From positions 1 through 62,716 of the forward strand of contig NZ_JAERRG010000042.1 in assembly GCF_016741935.1 (NCBI RefSeq): a stretch of 62,716 nt of DNA. The letters are read 5' to 3'. The position numbers were made by a program, and so were the translations under genes. Source of the stretch: Streptomyces endocoffeicus (GTDB taxonomy: Bacteria; Actinomycetota; Actinomycetes; Streptomycetales; Streptomycetaceae). This document shows, piece by piece, positions 25,529 through 33,917 of the stretch (position 1 is its first letter; each line of letters begins with the position of its first letter). The notes under the pieces are model-generated. The model did no database searches and was not told the DNA's origin. It saw only the letters and a program-made list of their open reading frames with translations.

Positions 25529-25754
25529 CAGTTCCTCCGCAGGGGCCACCGCTCCCCCGGTGCGGAGCGGGGATGAGCGGTGGGCAGAGACCGGCAGGGC
25601 AGGGTTCAGCGCCCCCATGTCCCCGAACCAGCGTGCTGAACCAGCGGATTCGGGAGATGGGGCGCACCGCGCGCACGCGGCACCGAACCGGGCCGGGCGT
25701 ATGGCGGGCATACGCCGACCGGTCGGCGGTCCGGGTCCGGGTACGGGGGTGCGC

Positions 25755-26219
25755 CTAAATCCGCAGAACCACGCAGGCAGCGGAGTCTGTCAACGGACAT
25801 CCGTCCGAAACCAACTGGACCAGGCCGGTCACCCCCGATGGCGCGGCCAGGGGAGCCGAGGCCCGGCTGAGCACGGCCGGACAAGGGGCCACCCATCCGG
25901 AACCGTACTGCGGCTGACCCACAAGACACTCATGCACCGGGTGAGAGGAGTCATGGTTGCCGTTGTGGTGATCGTCCCGTGACTCGACCCCGCCGTCCGA
26001 CATTTCCTCAGCGGCGACGGACGCCGTCCCGGCGTCGGCCTGGCTCACGGGCGCGCCCTGATCCACCGCGCCGAATGCGAGATGCCCGGCTACGCCTTCC
26101 GCGCTCACGCCATGCGCGTACACGAGCCCGAGCAGCAGCGCCGCCACCCACAGCACACGCAGCGGCCGCCGCGACGGGCGGCACCACGTCATAACGGAGG
26201 GAGACCAGGCCGTAACCAT
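25755..26219 (-). CDS. DUF6153-type His-rich membrane protein
   Basis: A 154-residue protein with a basic N-terminus, one membrane span (VLWVAALLLGLVYAHGVSA), an outward His-rich segment (DDHHNGNHDSSHPVHECLVG) and a C-terminus ending DSAACVVLRI. This layout matches DUF6153 proteins that accompany copper genes in Streptomyces (family name from memory). Metal binding is inferred from the histidines. The start is uncertain: ATG 26219 has no RBS but a TAGGGT-like -10 just before it, suggesting a very short leader; ATG 26192 is the alternative. It follows the multicopper oxidase in the same direction, behind a terminator. Confidence 0.65.
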   Translation of the reverse strand: MVTAWSPSVMTWCRPSRRPLRVLWVAALLLGLVYAHGVSAEGVAGHLAFGAVDQGAPVSQADAGTASVAAEEMSDGGVESRDDHHNGNHDSSHPVHECLVGQPQYGSGWVAPCPAVLSRASAPLAAPSGVTGLVQLVSDGCPLTDSAACVVLRI

Positions 26220-26302
26220 GCCGTGACCCTAGCACCGTCGCGGAAGCACCCGGGAAGGACCTGAGACTTCGCGCCAAGTTCCCGCGCAGCACGCGGAAAT
26301 GA

Positions 26303-26343
26303 GGCTCCCGTCACCCGGTGGGGTCCATCAGGTGACGGGAGCC
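26303..26343 (-). terminator. Terminator after multicopper oxidase
   Basis: GGCTCCCGTCACC (26303-26315) pairs perfectly with GGTGACGGGAGCC (26331-26343) around a 15-base loop, 10 bases past the oxidase stop codon. Confidence 0.8.
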
Positions 26344-26352
26344 CTGGGGCGA

Positions 26353-27951
26353 TCAGGCTCGATAGGCCACCAGCGCCATCATCCCGGCCTCGCCGTGGTA
26401 GGCGTTGTGGCAGTGCAGCATCCACCGGCCGGGGTTGTCGGCGTCGAAGACCACGGACAGCGTCTTCTTCGGCAGCACGATCGCGGTGTCCTTGCGCGGC
26501 CCTGAGCTGCGGAGTTGGTAGGTGTGGCCGTGCAGATGCATCGGGTGCCACATGTCCGTGCGGTTGACGAAGTCCAGCCGGATCCGCTGTCCTTCCTCGA
26601 CCATGAGGGGGGCGGCCGTCGGATCACTCATGTCGAACGCCTTGCCGTTGATGGCCCAGTTGTACTTCGTCATGCCGCCGGTCAGGTCGACACGGTGCAC
26701 TCGGTCCACCTTCTTCGGCGACAGCCTGACGTCGTCCGCGGCGCGGAGCTTCGAGGCGGTCACGACAGTTCCGTTCAGCTCCTTCGGCCGGACGGTGGCT
26801 TTCGGCGCCCGGCCGGAGCCGGTACGGACCAGGGCCAGGCCGGTGGTGTCCTTCCCCTCGGCGAGTGCGACGAGCGGGAAGACGCCGTCCTCGAGGGTGA
26901 CCAGCACGTCGTAGCGCTCACCCATGCCGATCAGCAGGGCATCGGTCTGCTGGTGCTCGACGGGGAAGCCGTCGGTGTGGGTGATGGTCATCCTGTGGCC
27001 ACCGAGCGCGACGCGGTAGGCGGTGTCGCCGCCGGCGTTGATGATCCGCAGTCGGACCCGCCTGCCGGGCTTGCCGGTGTAGACATCCGGGTCGGCCGGG
27101 ACACGGCCGTTGATCAGGTGATACGGATACTTCACGTCGCCCGCGTCACCGCCGAGCAGTTCGCTGTCGGCGCCCATCAGCATGAACTTCATCGACATGC
27201 CGTCGCCGGAGGGAGACGGCGAGGCGCTCGCCCCGCCCTTGTCTCCACTCATGTCCATGCCGCCCATACCACTCATGTCGTGGCCGCCCATGTCCATCCC
27301 GCCCATGCCCTGCCGCAGTTCGGCGAAGACCTCGTCGGGTGTGCCGGTGACACCGTCGACCCAGTCGTCCAGGACGACCACCCACTCGTCGTCGTAGGAC
27401 AGTGGCTCCTTCGGATCCTCGACGATCAGCGGCGCGTACAGCCCGCGGTCGAGCTGCACCCCGACGTGCGGGTGGAAGAAGTAGGTGCCGGGGGTGTCGG
27501 CGATGAAGCGGTAGGTGAAGGTGGATCCGGCCCGCACGGCGGTCTGCGTGGCCGGGGGAACGCCGTCCATGTCATTGCGCAGGGCGAGACCGTGCCAATG
27601 GATGGACGTGGCCGTCTTGTCCGGGAGCTGATTGGAGAGTTCGGCGGCCACGGTGTCACCGGCCGACACCCGCAGCTCCTTGCCAGGAGCCTGCCCGCCG
27701 AAGGCCCAGCTCTTGGCCATGACACCGCCGCCGAGGTCCAGCATGGCCGGCGCGGCGGTCAGGGTCGGCTTGTGCACCTTGCCGGTACTGGTGCGCTTCT
27801 TCTCTGTGGCGGCCACGGCCGGGTCGGACGGCTTGACCAGGGCGGTGCCGCGGTCGGCATCGCCGCTGGAGCCGCTGCAGGCGGCGAGCGCGCCCGCGCC
27901 CGCGGCGCCGAGCCCGGCCAGCAGGACGGAGCGGCGGTTGATGCTGTTCAC
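26353..27951 (-). CDS. Tat-exported multicopper oxidase lipoprotein
   Basis: A 532-residue laccase/CueO-like oxidase probably anchored outside the membrane. The leader has a twin-arginine NRRSVLLAG and a lipobox LAAC, so it is likely folded before export and lipidated. The four copper-ligand motifs are intact: IHWHGLAL, FFHPHVG, HPMHLHGHTYQ and the type-1-site HCHNAYHGEAGM. A Met/His-rich insert (GMGGMDMGGHDMSGMGG, then GDGMSMKFMLMG) lies mid-protein, like the copper-binding insert of CueO, suggesting cuprous ion oxidation and copper tolerance. GTG 27951 has AAGGAC upstream. It is downstream of the small Met/His-rich gene and a CsoR-like box. Confidence 0.93.
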   Translation of the reverse strand: MNSINRRSVLLAGLGAAGAGALAACSGSSGDADRGTALVKPSDPAVAATEKKRTSTGKVHKPTLTAAPAMLDLGGGVMAKSWAFGGQAPGKELRVSAGDTVAAELSNQLPDKTATSIHWHGLALRNDMDGVPPATQTAVRAGSTFTYRFIADTPGTYFFHPHVGVQLDRGLYAPLIVEDPKEPLSYDDEWVVVLDDWVDGVTGTPDEVFAELRQGMGGMDMGGHDMSGMGGMDMSGDKGGASASPSPSGDGMSMKFMLMGADSELLGGDAGDVKYPYHLINGRVPADPDVYTGKPGRRVRLRIINAGGDTAYRVALGGHRMTITHTDGFPVEHQQTDALLIGMGERYDVLVTLEDGVFPLVALAEGKDTTGLALVRTGSGRAPKATVRPKELNGTVVTASKLRAADDVRLSPKKVDRVHRVDLTGGMTKYNWAINGKAFDMSDPTAAPLMVEEGQRIRLDFVNRTDMWHPMHLHGHTYQLRSSGPRKDTAIVLPKKTLSVVFDADNPGRWMLHCHNAYHGEAGMMALVAYRA

Positions 27952-28045
27952 GATGACGGTGTCCTTCTTCTCGATATGCCTTGTGTTCGGTCGCACGCGG
28001 GCACGGCGGATCGCATACGCGGACGCGAAGACGCCGTGGGGCGGC

Positions 28046-28564
28046 CTACAGAAGCAATCGAGAGAGCACGGAAAGGTCGGGCGGCGCCCGGCTCACGCTG
28101 CCGGGAACAGGGCGACCTGCCGGGATGGCGTGCACGTCGCCCGCACGGCCGGCCCAGGGTTCGCTCGGCGGCATGTGTTTTACGACGTCGATGCCGGCGG
28201 CCGAGCAGTGCTGGACGCCCATGCCGGAACAGGGTCCATCGTCACCGTGCGCGGCGGCCGGGGCGGAAGCCCGTGCGGTGTCGTCGCGCCCACCCTCGTG
28301 AGCCGACAACCCCTCGTGCGCCGACATCCCCCCGTGCGCCGGCATCCCCCCGTGCGCCGGCATCGTCGCCGAGGGCACATGCACCATGCGCGCCATCCCG
28401 CTCATGGCGGTGGCACGCATCGAGGGCGAGACGGCCGCATTCGTCTCATGGTGGAGGAGCACGGCGAACGCGGCGCACAACGCGACGACGGCGAACCACG
28501 CCCAGCGTCCGGCGCCACCACGGGCACGGTCCCGTCCGGCCCCGGCTGTCGTCATGGCTTCCAT
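28046..28564 (-). CDS. Small His/Met-rich membrane protein (DUF6153-like)
   Basis: A 172-residue protein with a basic N-terminus, one membrane span (WAWFAVVALCAAFAVLLHH) and an outward region rich in His and Met, including tandem PAHGGMPAHGGMSAHEGLSA and CSGMGVQHCSAAG. It ends APPDLSVLSRLLL, the short hydrophobic tail typical of DUF6153-type proteins. ATG 28564 and the ATG three codons later are equally possible. It starts 28 bp from a CsoR-like box and is 94 bp upstream of the multicopper oxidase, so the two probably form a copper-induced operon. A copper-binding or delivery role is inferred. Confidence 0.75.
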   Translation of the reverse strand: MEAMTTAGAGRDRARGGAGRWAWFAVVALCAAFAVLLHHETNAAVSPSMRATAMSGMARMVHVPSATMPAHGGMPAHGGMSAHEGLSAHEGGRDDTARASAPAAAHGDDGPCSGMGVQHCSAAGIDVVKHMPPSEPWAGRAGDVHAIPAGRPVPGSVSRAPPDLSVLSRLLL

Positions 28565-28592
28565 CCCTGCTCTCGGTGAGCGACTCCGCCAA

Positions 28593-28610
28593 TATACCCG
28601 GCGGGGGTAA
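28593..28610. promoter_or_regulatory. CsoR-like copper operator
   Basis: TATACCCGGCGGGGGTAA contains the inverted repeat TACCC-GGCGG-GGGTA, matching the ATACCC...GGGTAT form bound by the copper-sensing repressor CsoR. It lies between the divergent small His/Met-rich protein and the DUF5134-type gene. Confidence 0.6.
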
Positions 28611-28708
28611 CACTGAACGCACTCCTAACCTCCTACGTACTTAGGGGCTCAGTAGTCGATGCCGCACGACGCACCGAAGCCGCACTCAGACGACGAGGGA
28701 AGGCAACG

Positions 28709-29581
28709 ATGGAGACTCTGAGCTGGTCCGTAGCAGCGGTCGCCGCACTGGTGGCCGCCGTCAGCCTGATCCGCATGGTGACCACCCAGGGGGACACCCG
28801 CTTCGCCGCGGGAGGCGATGCGCTGATGGGCGCGTGCATGGCCGTCATGGCCCTCCCCGCGACAGCGGCCTGGTACGCCGGTCACGGCATGTGGTGGGCC
28901 ACGGCATTCACCCTCCTGGCACTCGGCGGCGTGGCGATGGCCGCCAAGCACACCCGCGCGAGCGGCTGGAGCCACGGCCGCCGCTGGGTGCACCTCATCG
29001 TCGGCAGCGCAGGCATGGTGATCATGACGCTCGCCATGACGAGCACGTCCTCCGGGCCGGTGCTCGCGCTGGGCGGCTCAGCCATGGCCGGGATGCCGGG
29101 CATGGAGAACATGCCCGGGATGGACTCGGCACAGGGCATGGAAGGTATGGATGGGATGCAGGGCATGGAAGGCATGCACGGGATGAACACGCCAGGCATG
29201 ACCCCCGCGGCCGATGCCACCGCCGCTTCGGCTTCGGGCTCCTTCTGGCGTTACGTGGCCACGGCGCTCGCGGTGTACTTCCTGTTGTCCATCGGCGCGT
29301 CTGTCTGGGCCCGGCTCCGGGGGACCAACGGGAAACACCTCCCCACCGGCCGCGACGGCGGCCGAGGCCGCGCATGGGGACGTTGGCTGCTCGCCATGCC
29401 GGACACGGTGGTGGTCCTCCTGGTATCACTGACCGTCTCGGTGTGGGACAAGGCCCGGACGGTGGAACGCGGAAGTCACGGGCGCCGACGCAGGCTCGGC
29501 GCGGCGCCGGACGCGGCACTGGCCGCTCACCTGGGTATGGGCGGAACCATGTCCGCGATGCTGCTCATGATGGTGGCGTGA
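28709..29581 (+). CDS. DUF5134-type membrane protein with Met-rich loop
   Basis: A 290-residue integral membrane protein. Hydrophobic segments are visible at ~5-22, ~38-55, ~62-80, ~95-125, ~175-197 and near the C-terminus. A long Met/Gly loop between the fourth and fifth (MAGMPGMENMPGMDSAQGME, continuing to MHGMNTPGM) strongly suggests copper binding outside the membrane. The layout matches actinobacterial DUF5134 proteins (name from memory). GGGAAGG precedes the ATG. It is divergent from the multicopper oxidase operon and probably shares the CsoR-like box. The C-terminal ~60 residues are unusually basic and low in hydrophobicity. Confidence 0.75.
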   Translation: METLSWSVAAVAALVAAVSLIRMVTTQGDTRFAAGGDALMGACMAVMALPATAAWYAGHGMWWATAFTLLALGGVAMAAKHTRASGWSHGRRWVHLIVGSAGMVIMTLAMTSTSSGPVLALGGSAMAGMPGMENMPGMDSAQGMEGMDGMQGMEGMHGMNTPGMTPAADATAASASGSFWRYVATALAVYFLLSIGASVWARLRGTNGKHLPTGRDGGRGRAWGRWLLAMPDTVVVLLVSLTVSVWDKARTVERGSHGRRRRLGAAPDAALAAHLGMGGTMSAMLLMMVA

Positions 29582-29759
29582 CGGGCCTCGCCGAGCCCGT
29601 ACAGCACCGCCGGCAGTCTTCCTCAAAGCCGCGGCTCGTCCACCCGGGTGCCCATCGGCCACGCCGCGAGCCCCATCCTCCTGGTACGAGCGGGACAGGC
29701 CACCATGAGCTGCGACCGGACCATCCGGCTGACGTGATGTCGCCGACGCCGGCATGCCC

Positions 29760-29995
29760 CGCCCCCCAGGAGAGTCCAGGCATAACCTAGTGTTTCCGGC
29801 CTCGTTGTACCCGGCGTCGGAGATTCGCTGCAGCTCGCGCAGGTCGCCGGCCGCGGCCGCCCGTCGAGTGAGCAGGAACCCAGCGTGCATGGATCCCTCG
29901 TCCAACAGCTCGCTCAGCTCCCCAAGGTCGCCGGCCGCGTCGGCGAGGTCGGCCAGCCGGTCCAAAGCGGTTTCGTTGCCCTCATCGGCCAGCAA
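29760..29995 (-). pseudogene. Truncated repeat-protein fragment
   Basis: The minus strand encodes LADEGNETALDRLADLADAA, then GDLGELSELLDEGSMHAGFL and AGDLRELQRISDAGYNEAGN, a helical-repeat protein fragment typical of actinomycete proteins that count such units. No start-to-stop gene of reasonable length exists. The fragment begins exactly where the convergent MerR-like fragment begins, consistent with a deletion junction near 29995. The preceding 29582-29759 shows no gene. Confidence 0.5.
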
Positions 29996-30278
29996 GATCC
30001 GGACGCTTGCCGAAGCCGGCGTCCCCCTGGCCCGTATCCGGGACCTGAGATCAGCGAACTATGACCACGCGCACGACCTCGACGCCGACGATCCCCGCAT
30101 CGACGACCTCGCCCGCCGGATCGCCGAGGCGACCCGGGAACGCTACGGACCCGACGAACCGCCCGAGCTGCATGCGGACTCCGAGATCCCCGCCCTCATC
30201 CAGGGCACGGTCAACGCCTCGTCCCCGGCATGGCAGCGACTCGACACACTCATTCGCGTCGCGCAACGGGACGCGTGA
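29996..30278 (+). pseudogene. Truncated MerR-family regulator fragment
   Basis: The plus strand encodes IRTLAEAGVPLARIRDL, the second half of a MerR DNA-binding domain, then DPRIDDLARRIAEATRERYG and a short C-terminal effector region to TGA at 30278. The N-terminal HTH (about 50 residues) is missing; upstream in-frame sequence is antisense to the neighbouring fragment. A remnant rather than a functional regulator. Confidence 0.6.
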
Positions 30279-30360
30279 CTCGGCCCGGTCGCGACAACAA
30301 CCGTCTCCCAGGGGCCAGTTCACCCCGCTCCCCGGGGCCGCCGAAACCCTTGTCCGTCCC

Positions 30361-30756
30361 TCAACCCCGCGCGAGGCGGCGCTGGACACTTGCCATGTCC
30401 CAGAACGCCTTCTGCCGTGTGATGCGGCCTTCCTCGTCCACCTCGTAGGTGTTGACGCCGTCGAAGTCGGCGATGCGAGCATCCACCTCGACATGGCAGG
30501 TCCACATGACGGCTGCCTGGTTGGCGCCGAAGTAGCGCGAGCGTGGTGTGAGGATCATGACTGGGAAGGCGTCGAAGATGGACTGCTGGAAGTCTTGGAG
30601 AGCTTTCCTGCCGATGACCGGTTCCCCGCCGACCGGGTCCTCGCTCTGACCGTCCGGGGCGAAATTGGCGGCCCAGGCGGCCGCGTCGCGGGCGGCGATG
30701 GCGCCGAAGTAACGGTCGACAGCGGCTTCGGCCAGGGGGCGGCCGGTGTCCGTCAC
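30361..30756 (-). CDS. NTF2/SnoaL-like protein
   Basis: A 131-residue single-domain protein of the NTF2-like superfamily: AAVDRYFGAIAARDAAAWAA (helix 1), FAPDGQSEDPVGGEPVIG (loop and strand), and a C-terminal sheet with VNTYEVDEEGRITRQKAFW. Such proteins are often ligand-binding or isomerase-like; no reaction is assigned. GTG 30756 is preferred because AAAGGA lies upstream; an in-frame GTG at 30774 has none. It is 51 bp downstream of the aldehyde dehydrogenase, in the same direction, and probably the last gene of the urease-like operon. Confidence 0.8.
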   Translation of the reverse strand: MTDTGRPLAEAAVDRYFGAIAARDAAAWAANFAPDGQSEDPVGGEPVIGRKALQDFQQSIFDAFPVMILTPRSRYFGANQAAVMWTCHVEVDARIADFDGVNTYEVDEEGRITRQKAFWDMASVQRRLARG

Positions 30757-30807
30757 GGTGGCGGTTCCTTTCACGATCGGAATGCGGTACGGGACAACGA
30801 GGGTGGT

Positions 30808-32235
30808 TCAGGGGGCGGTGTGGGAGATCATCACGTGCTTGACCCGGGTGTAGTCGTCGAAGCCGTAGCGGCTGAGGTCCCGCCCGGTGCCGGACTGCTT
30901 GTAGCCGCCGTGGGGCAGCTCGGCCGGGATCACCTGATGGCAGTTCGACCAGACGCAGCCGAAGTCCAGCTCTGCCCCGATACGGGTGGCGCGGCCCAGG
31001 TCGGTCGTCCAGACGCTGGACGCCAGGCCGTAGTCGACACCGTTCGCGAGCTCCAAGGCCTCCTCCTCCGTGTCGAAGGGCTGGACGGTGACGACCGGTC
31101 CGAAGGTCTCCCGCAGGACCACGGCGTCGTCCTGCCGTACACCCGAGACCACGGTCGGGGCGAAGAAGTAGCCGGGGCGGTCCAGCCGGGTGCCACCGGT
31201 CTCCACCGTGGCGTGGGCGGGCAGTCCGGCGATGACCGATGCCACCCGTTCGGCCTGGCCGGCGTTGTTGAGCGGGCCGTAGAACGCGTCCTCCTCCGGC
31301 CCGCCGGTGCGGGTGTCACGCGCCGCCGCGACAAGGGCCGTGAGGAGAGCGTCATGGGCCTCGCGCTGGACGAGCACCCGGGTGACGGCCGTGCAGTCCT
31401 GCCCCGCGTTGAAGAACGCGGCATCGGCCAGGGCGCGGGCGGTGCGCACCGGATCGACGTCGGCGAAGACGATCGCGGGAGCCTTTCCGCCGAGTTCCAG
31501 GTGGATGTTCTTCAGGTCGACCGCGGCGGCGCTCATGACCTCGGATCCCGCCCGGGTGCTGCCGGTGATGGCGACCATGTCGACGTCCGGGTGGCAGACC
31601 AGGGCCCGCCCGGTGTCACGGTCGCCGCAGACGACGTTGACGACACCGGGCGGGAAGGCGGGGGCCGCGAGTTCGCCGAGGAGCGCGGTGGACCAGGGCG
31701 TGGTGTCGGACGGCTTCAGGACGACCGTGTTGCCGGCGGCCAGGGCCGGGCCGAGCTTCCACACGGCCATCATCAGCGGGTAGTTCCACGGGGTCACCTG
31801 GCCGATGACACCGACCGGCTCCCGCCGGACGTAGGAGGTGTGGCCCTCGGCGTATTCCCCCGCGCCCAGTCCTTCCAGGACCCGGGCGGCCCCGGCGAAG
31901 AACCGCAACTGGTCCACGCACCGGTCGAGCTCCACGGTCCGGGTGGTCTGCCGCGGCTTACCCGTGGAGCGCACCTCCGCGTCCAGCAGCCGGTCGGCGT
32001 TCTCGGCGACCAGGTCGGCCAGGCGCAGCAGGGCGGCCTGGCGCTGGGCCGGTGTGGTCCGGCGCCAGGCGGTGAAGGCCCGGCGGGCGGCGGCCACCGC
32101 GGTGGCGACGTCGGCGGTGGTGGACCGGGGTGCGGTGCCGTAGATCTCGCCGGTGGCGGGGTCGGTCAGGTCCATGCGCCCGTCCACCGCCACGGGTTCG
32201 CCGTCGATGACGTTGTGCAGGGTCAGTTCGGACAT
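30808..32235 (-). CDS. Aldehyde dehydrogenase (aminobutyraldehyde dehydrogenase-like)
   Basis: A 475-residue NAD(P)-dependent aldehyde dehydrogenase. Seen: VTPWNYPLMMAVWKLGPALA, the cofactor region ITGSTRAG, general base Glu247 (HLELGGKAP), nucleophile Cys281 (NAGQDCTAV) and the C-terminal GGYKQSGTGRDLSRYGFDDY. Cys within GQDC and the overall pattern are close to gamma-aminobutyraldehyde/betaine-type dehydrogenases, which accept omega-amino or guanidino aldehydes. GGAGCC precedes the ATG. Its 5' end overlaps the thiamine-diphosphate enzyme by 13 bp, so it most likely oxidises the aldehyde that enzyme makes. Confidence 0.92.
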   Translation of the reverse strand: MSELTLHNVIDGEPVAVDGRMDLTDPATGEIYGTAPRSTTADVATAVAAARRAFTAWRRTTPAQRQAALLRLADLVAENADRLLDAEVRSTGKPRQTTRTVELDRCVDQLRFFAGAARVLEGLGAGEYAEGHTSYVRREPVGVIGQVTPWNYPLMMAVWKLGPALAAGNTVVLKPSDTTPWSTALLGELAAPAFPPGVVNVVCGDRDTGRALVCHPDVDMVAITGSTRAGSEVMSAAAVDLKNIHLELGGKAPAIVFADVDPVRTARALADAAFFNAGQDCTAVTRVLVQREAHDALLTALVAAARDTRTGGPEEDAFYGPLNNAGQAERVASVIAGLPAHATVETGGTRLDRPGYFFAPTVVSGVRQDDAVVLRETFGPVVTVQPFDTEEEALELANGVDYGLASSVWTTDLGRATRIGAELDFGCVWSNCHQVIPAELPHGGYKQSGTGRDLSRYGFDDYTRVKHVMISHTAP

Positions 32236-33917
32236 CCGGGGGCTCCTTGGGCGGGGTGGGCGACGATTCCGGTGGTGGCGACGGTCTCTCCGGGGGCCAG
32301 TCGGCCCTCGGTCCTGAGCTCGATGAGGGCGGCGGTACCGCACTGGAGCGCGCGGTCCAGGGCGGGGGCGAACTCCTCGGTGGTGGTGACGGTTTCGCCG
32401 TGGGCGCCGAAGGCGCGCGCGTAGGCGGCGAAGTCGGGGTTGACCAGGCCGGTGCCGCTGACCCGGCCGGGGTAGTGCCGCTCCTGGTGCTGCCGGATGG
32501 TGCCGTACGTTCCGTTGGCCACGACCAGGACGAGCGGGGTGGCGCCGTAGGCCACCGCGGTGGCGAGCTCCTGGCCGTTCATCAGGAAGCAGCCGTCACC
32601 GGCGACGGAGACCACCTGACGGCCGGGGTGGGCGGTGGCCGCGGCCACCGCGGCGGGGATGCCGTATCCCATGGAGCCGTTGCGCGGGGCGAGTTGGCGG
32701 GCGCCGTCGCGGTAGGTGAGGAAGCGCTGAGCCCACAGGGCGTGGTTTCCGGCGCCGAAGGTGACGATGGTGTCCGGTGGCAGCCGGGAGTCCAGTTCGG
32801 CGAAGACGGCGCCGAGGTCCAGCCGGTCGTCGTCGTGGACGGGGGCGCGGTGTGCGAGGTGGGCGGCGCGGTCCTCCTTGGTCCGCGCGGCCCATGGCAC
32901 GGGTCCGGCGGGCCCCCGGTCCCGTACGGCCCGGCCGAAGGCCGCCGGGGTGGCGAGCAGGGTGAGGTCGGGGGCGCGGAGCAGGCCCGGGGCCCCTGGT
33001 TCGGGAAGGGCCAGGACGATGCGCGGGCCCGGTCCGTCGGCGGGCAGCAGGGTGAAGCCGTCCGTGGTGACGTCGCCGGGCGCGGCGCCCACGCAGATCA
33101 GCAGATCGGCGTCGCGCAGCCGGGCGGCGAGCGCGTCGGACCGGCCGTAGCCGAGGGCCCCGGCGTAGCCCTCGCTGTCGTTGTCGAAGAGGTCCTGGCA
33201 GCGGAAGTCGACCGCGACCGGCAGGGCCCACTCCTCGGCCCAGGTCCGGACGTCCGCCCGTGCCCCGGGGGTCCAGCGGCTGCCGCCGAGCAGCGCGAGG
33301 GGACGTTCGGCTGCCGCCAACAGGTCGGTGAGGGCGTCGAGTTGGGGCGGGGACACGGCGCCTTCGGGCGCCGGTGCCGGGGCCGCGTCGGCCACCCGTA
33401 CCGTATCGGTCAGCATGTCCTCGGGCAGTCCGAGGACGACCGGGCCGGGGCGGCCGCCGGTGGCGGTGGCGAAGGCGCGGGCGAGGTGTTCGGGGATCCG
33501 GGCGGCGTCGTCGATGGTCTCGACGAGCTTGGCGCAGGCGCCGAAGGTGGCGCGCAGATCGAGCTCCTGGAAGGAGCGGCGGTCGGTGTGGCCACGTGGC
33601 ACCAGCCCGATGAAGAGTACGAGCGGGGTGGCGTCCTGGTCGGCGGTGTGCAGGGCGACCAGGGCGTTGGTGGCGCCGGGGCCGCGGGTGGTGAAGCACA
33701 CGCCGGGGCGGCCGGTGAGCTTCCCGTACGCCTCGGCCATATAGCCCGCGCCGCCCTCGTGGCGGCACACGACCATCCGCACGGGGGCGTCGTGGAGGGC
33801 GTCGAGCGCGTCGAGATAGCTTTCGCCGGGGACGCCGTACACGGTGTCGACACCGTGCCGGACGAGCTGGTCGATCAGGATCTGCCCGCCGGTGCGGGCG
33901 GGGTGCGGCGGTGTCAT
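32223..33917 (-). CDS. Thiamine-diphosphate 2-oxoacid decarboxylase-like enzyme
   Basis: A 564-residue enzyme of the acetolactate synthase/benzoylformate decarboxylase superfamily. Seen: the cofactor-activating Glu54 in CRHEGGAGYMAEAYGKL, FTTRGPGATNALVALHTADQ, and the ThDP/Mg motif AGDGCFLMNGQEL ending in VANGTYG. It lacks a linked small regulatory subunit, so true acetolactate synthesis is less likely; decarboxylation of a 2-oxo acid to an aldehyde fits the overlapping aldehyde dehydrogenase. 2-Ketoarginine decarboxylase (AruI) belongs to this superfamily. Start ATG 33917 overlaps the transporter stop by 4 bp. Confidence 0.9.
   Translation of the reverse strand: MTPPHPARTGGQILIDQLVRHGVDTVYGVPGESYLDALDALHDAPVRMVVCRHEGGAGYMAEAYGKLTGRPGVCFTTRGPGATNALVALHTADQDATPLVLFIGLVPRGHTDRRSFQELDLRATFGACAKLVETIDDAARIPEHLARAFATATGGRPGPVVLGLPEDMLTDTVRVADAAPAPAPEGAVSPPQLDALTDLLAAAERPLALLGGSRWTPGARADVRTWAEEWALPVAVDFRCQDLFDNDSEGYAGALGYGRSDALAARLRDADLLICVGAAPGDVTTDGFTLLPADGPGPRIVLALPEPGAPGLLRAPDLTLLATPAAFGRAVRDRGPAGPVPWAARTKEDRAAHLAHRAPVHDDDRLDLGAVFAELDSRLPPDTIVTFGAGNHALWAQRFLTYRDGARQLAPRNGSMGYGIPAAVAAATAHPGRQVVSVAGDGCFLMNGQELATAVAYGATPLVLVVANGTYGTIRQHQERHYPGRVSGTGLVNPDFAAYARAFGAHGETVTTTEEFAPALDRALQCGTAALIELRTEGRLAPGETVATTGIVAHPAQGAPGCPN

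Noticed and set aside
25077..25982. 301-codon open frame on the plus strand in the copper region
   Set aside because: Composition is unlike a globular protein; the opposite strand carries two short proteins with membrane spans, metal ligands and family-like tails.
30279..30360. Terminator for the urease-like operon
   Set aside because: Only weak GGGG/CCCC pairing is visible; no stem long enough to call.
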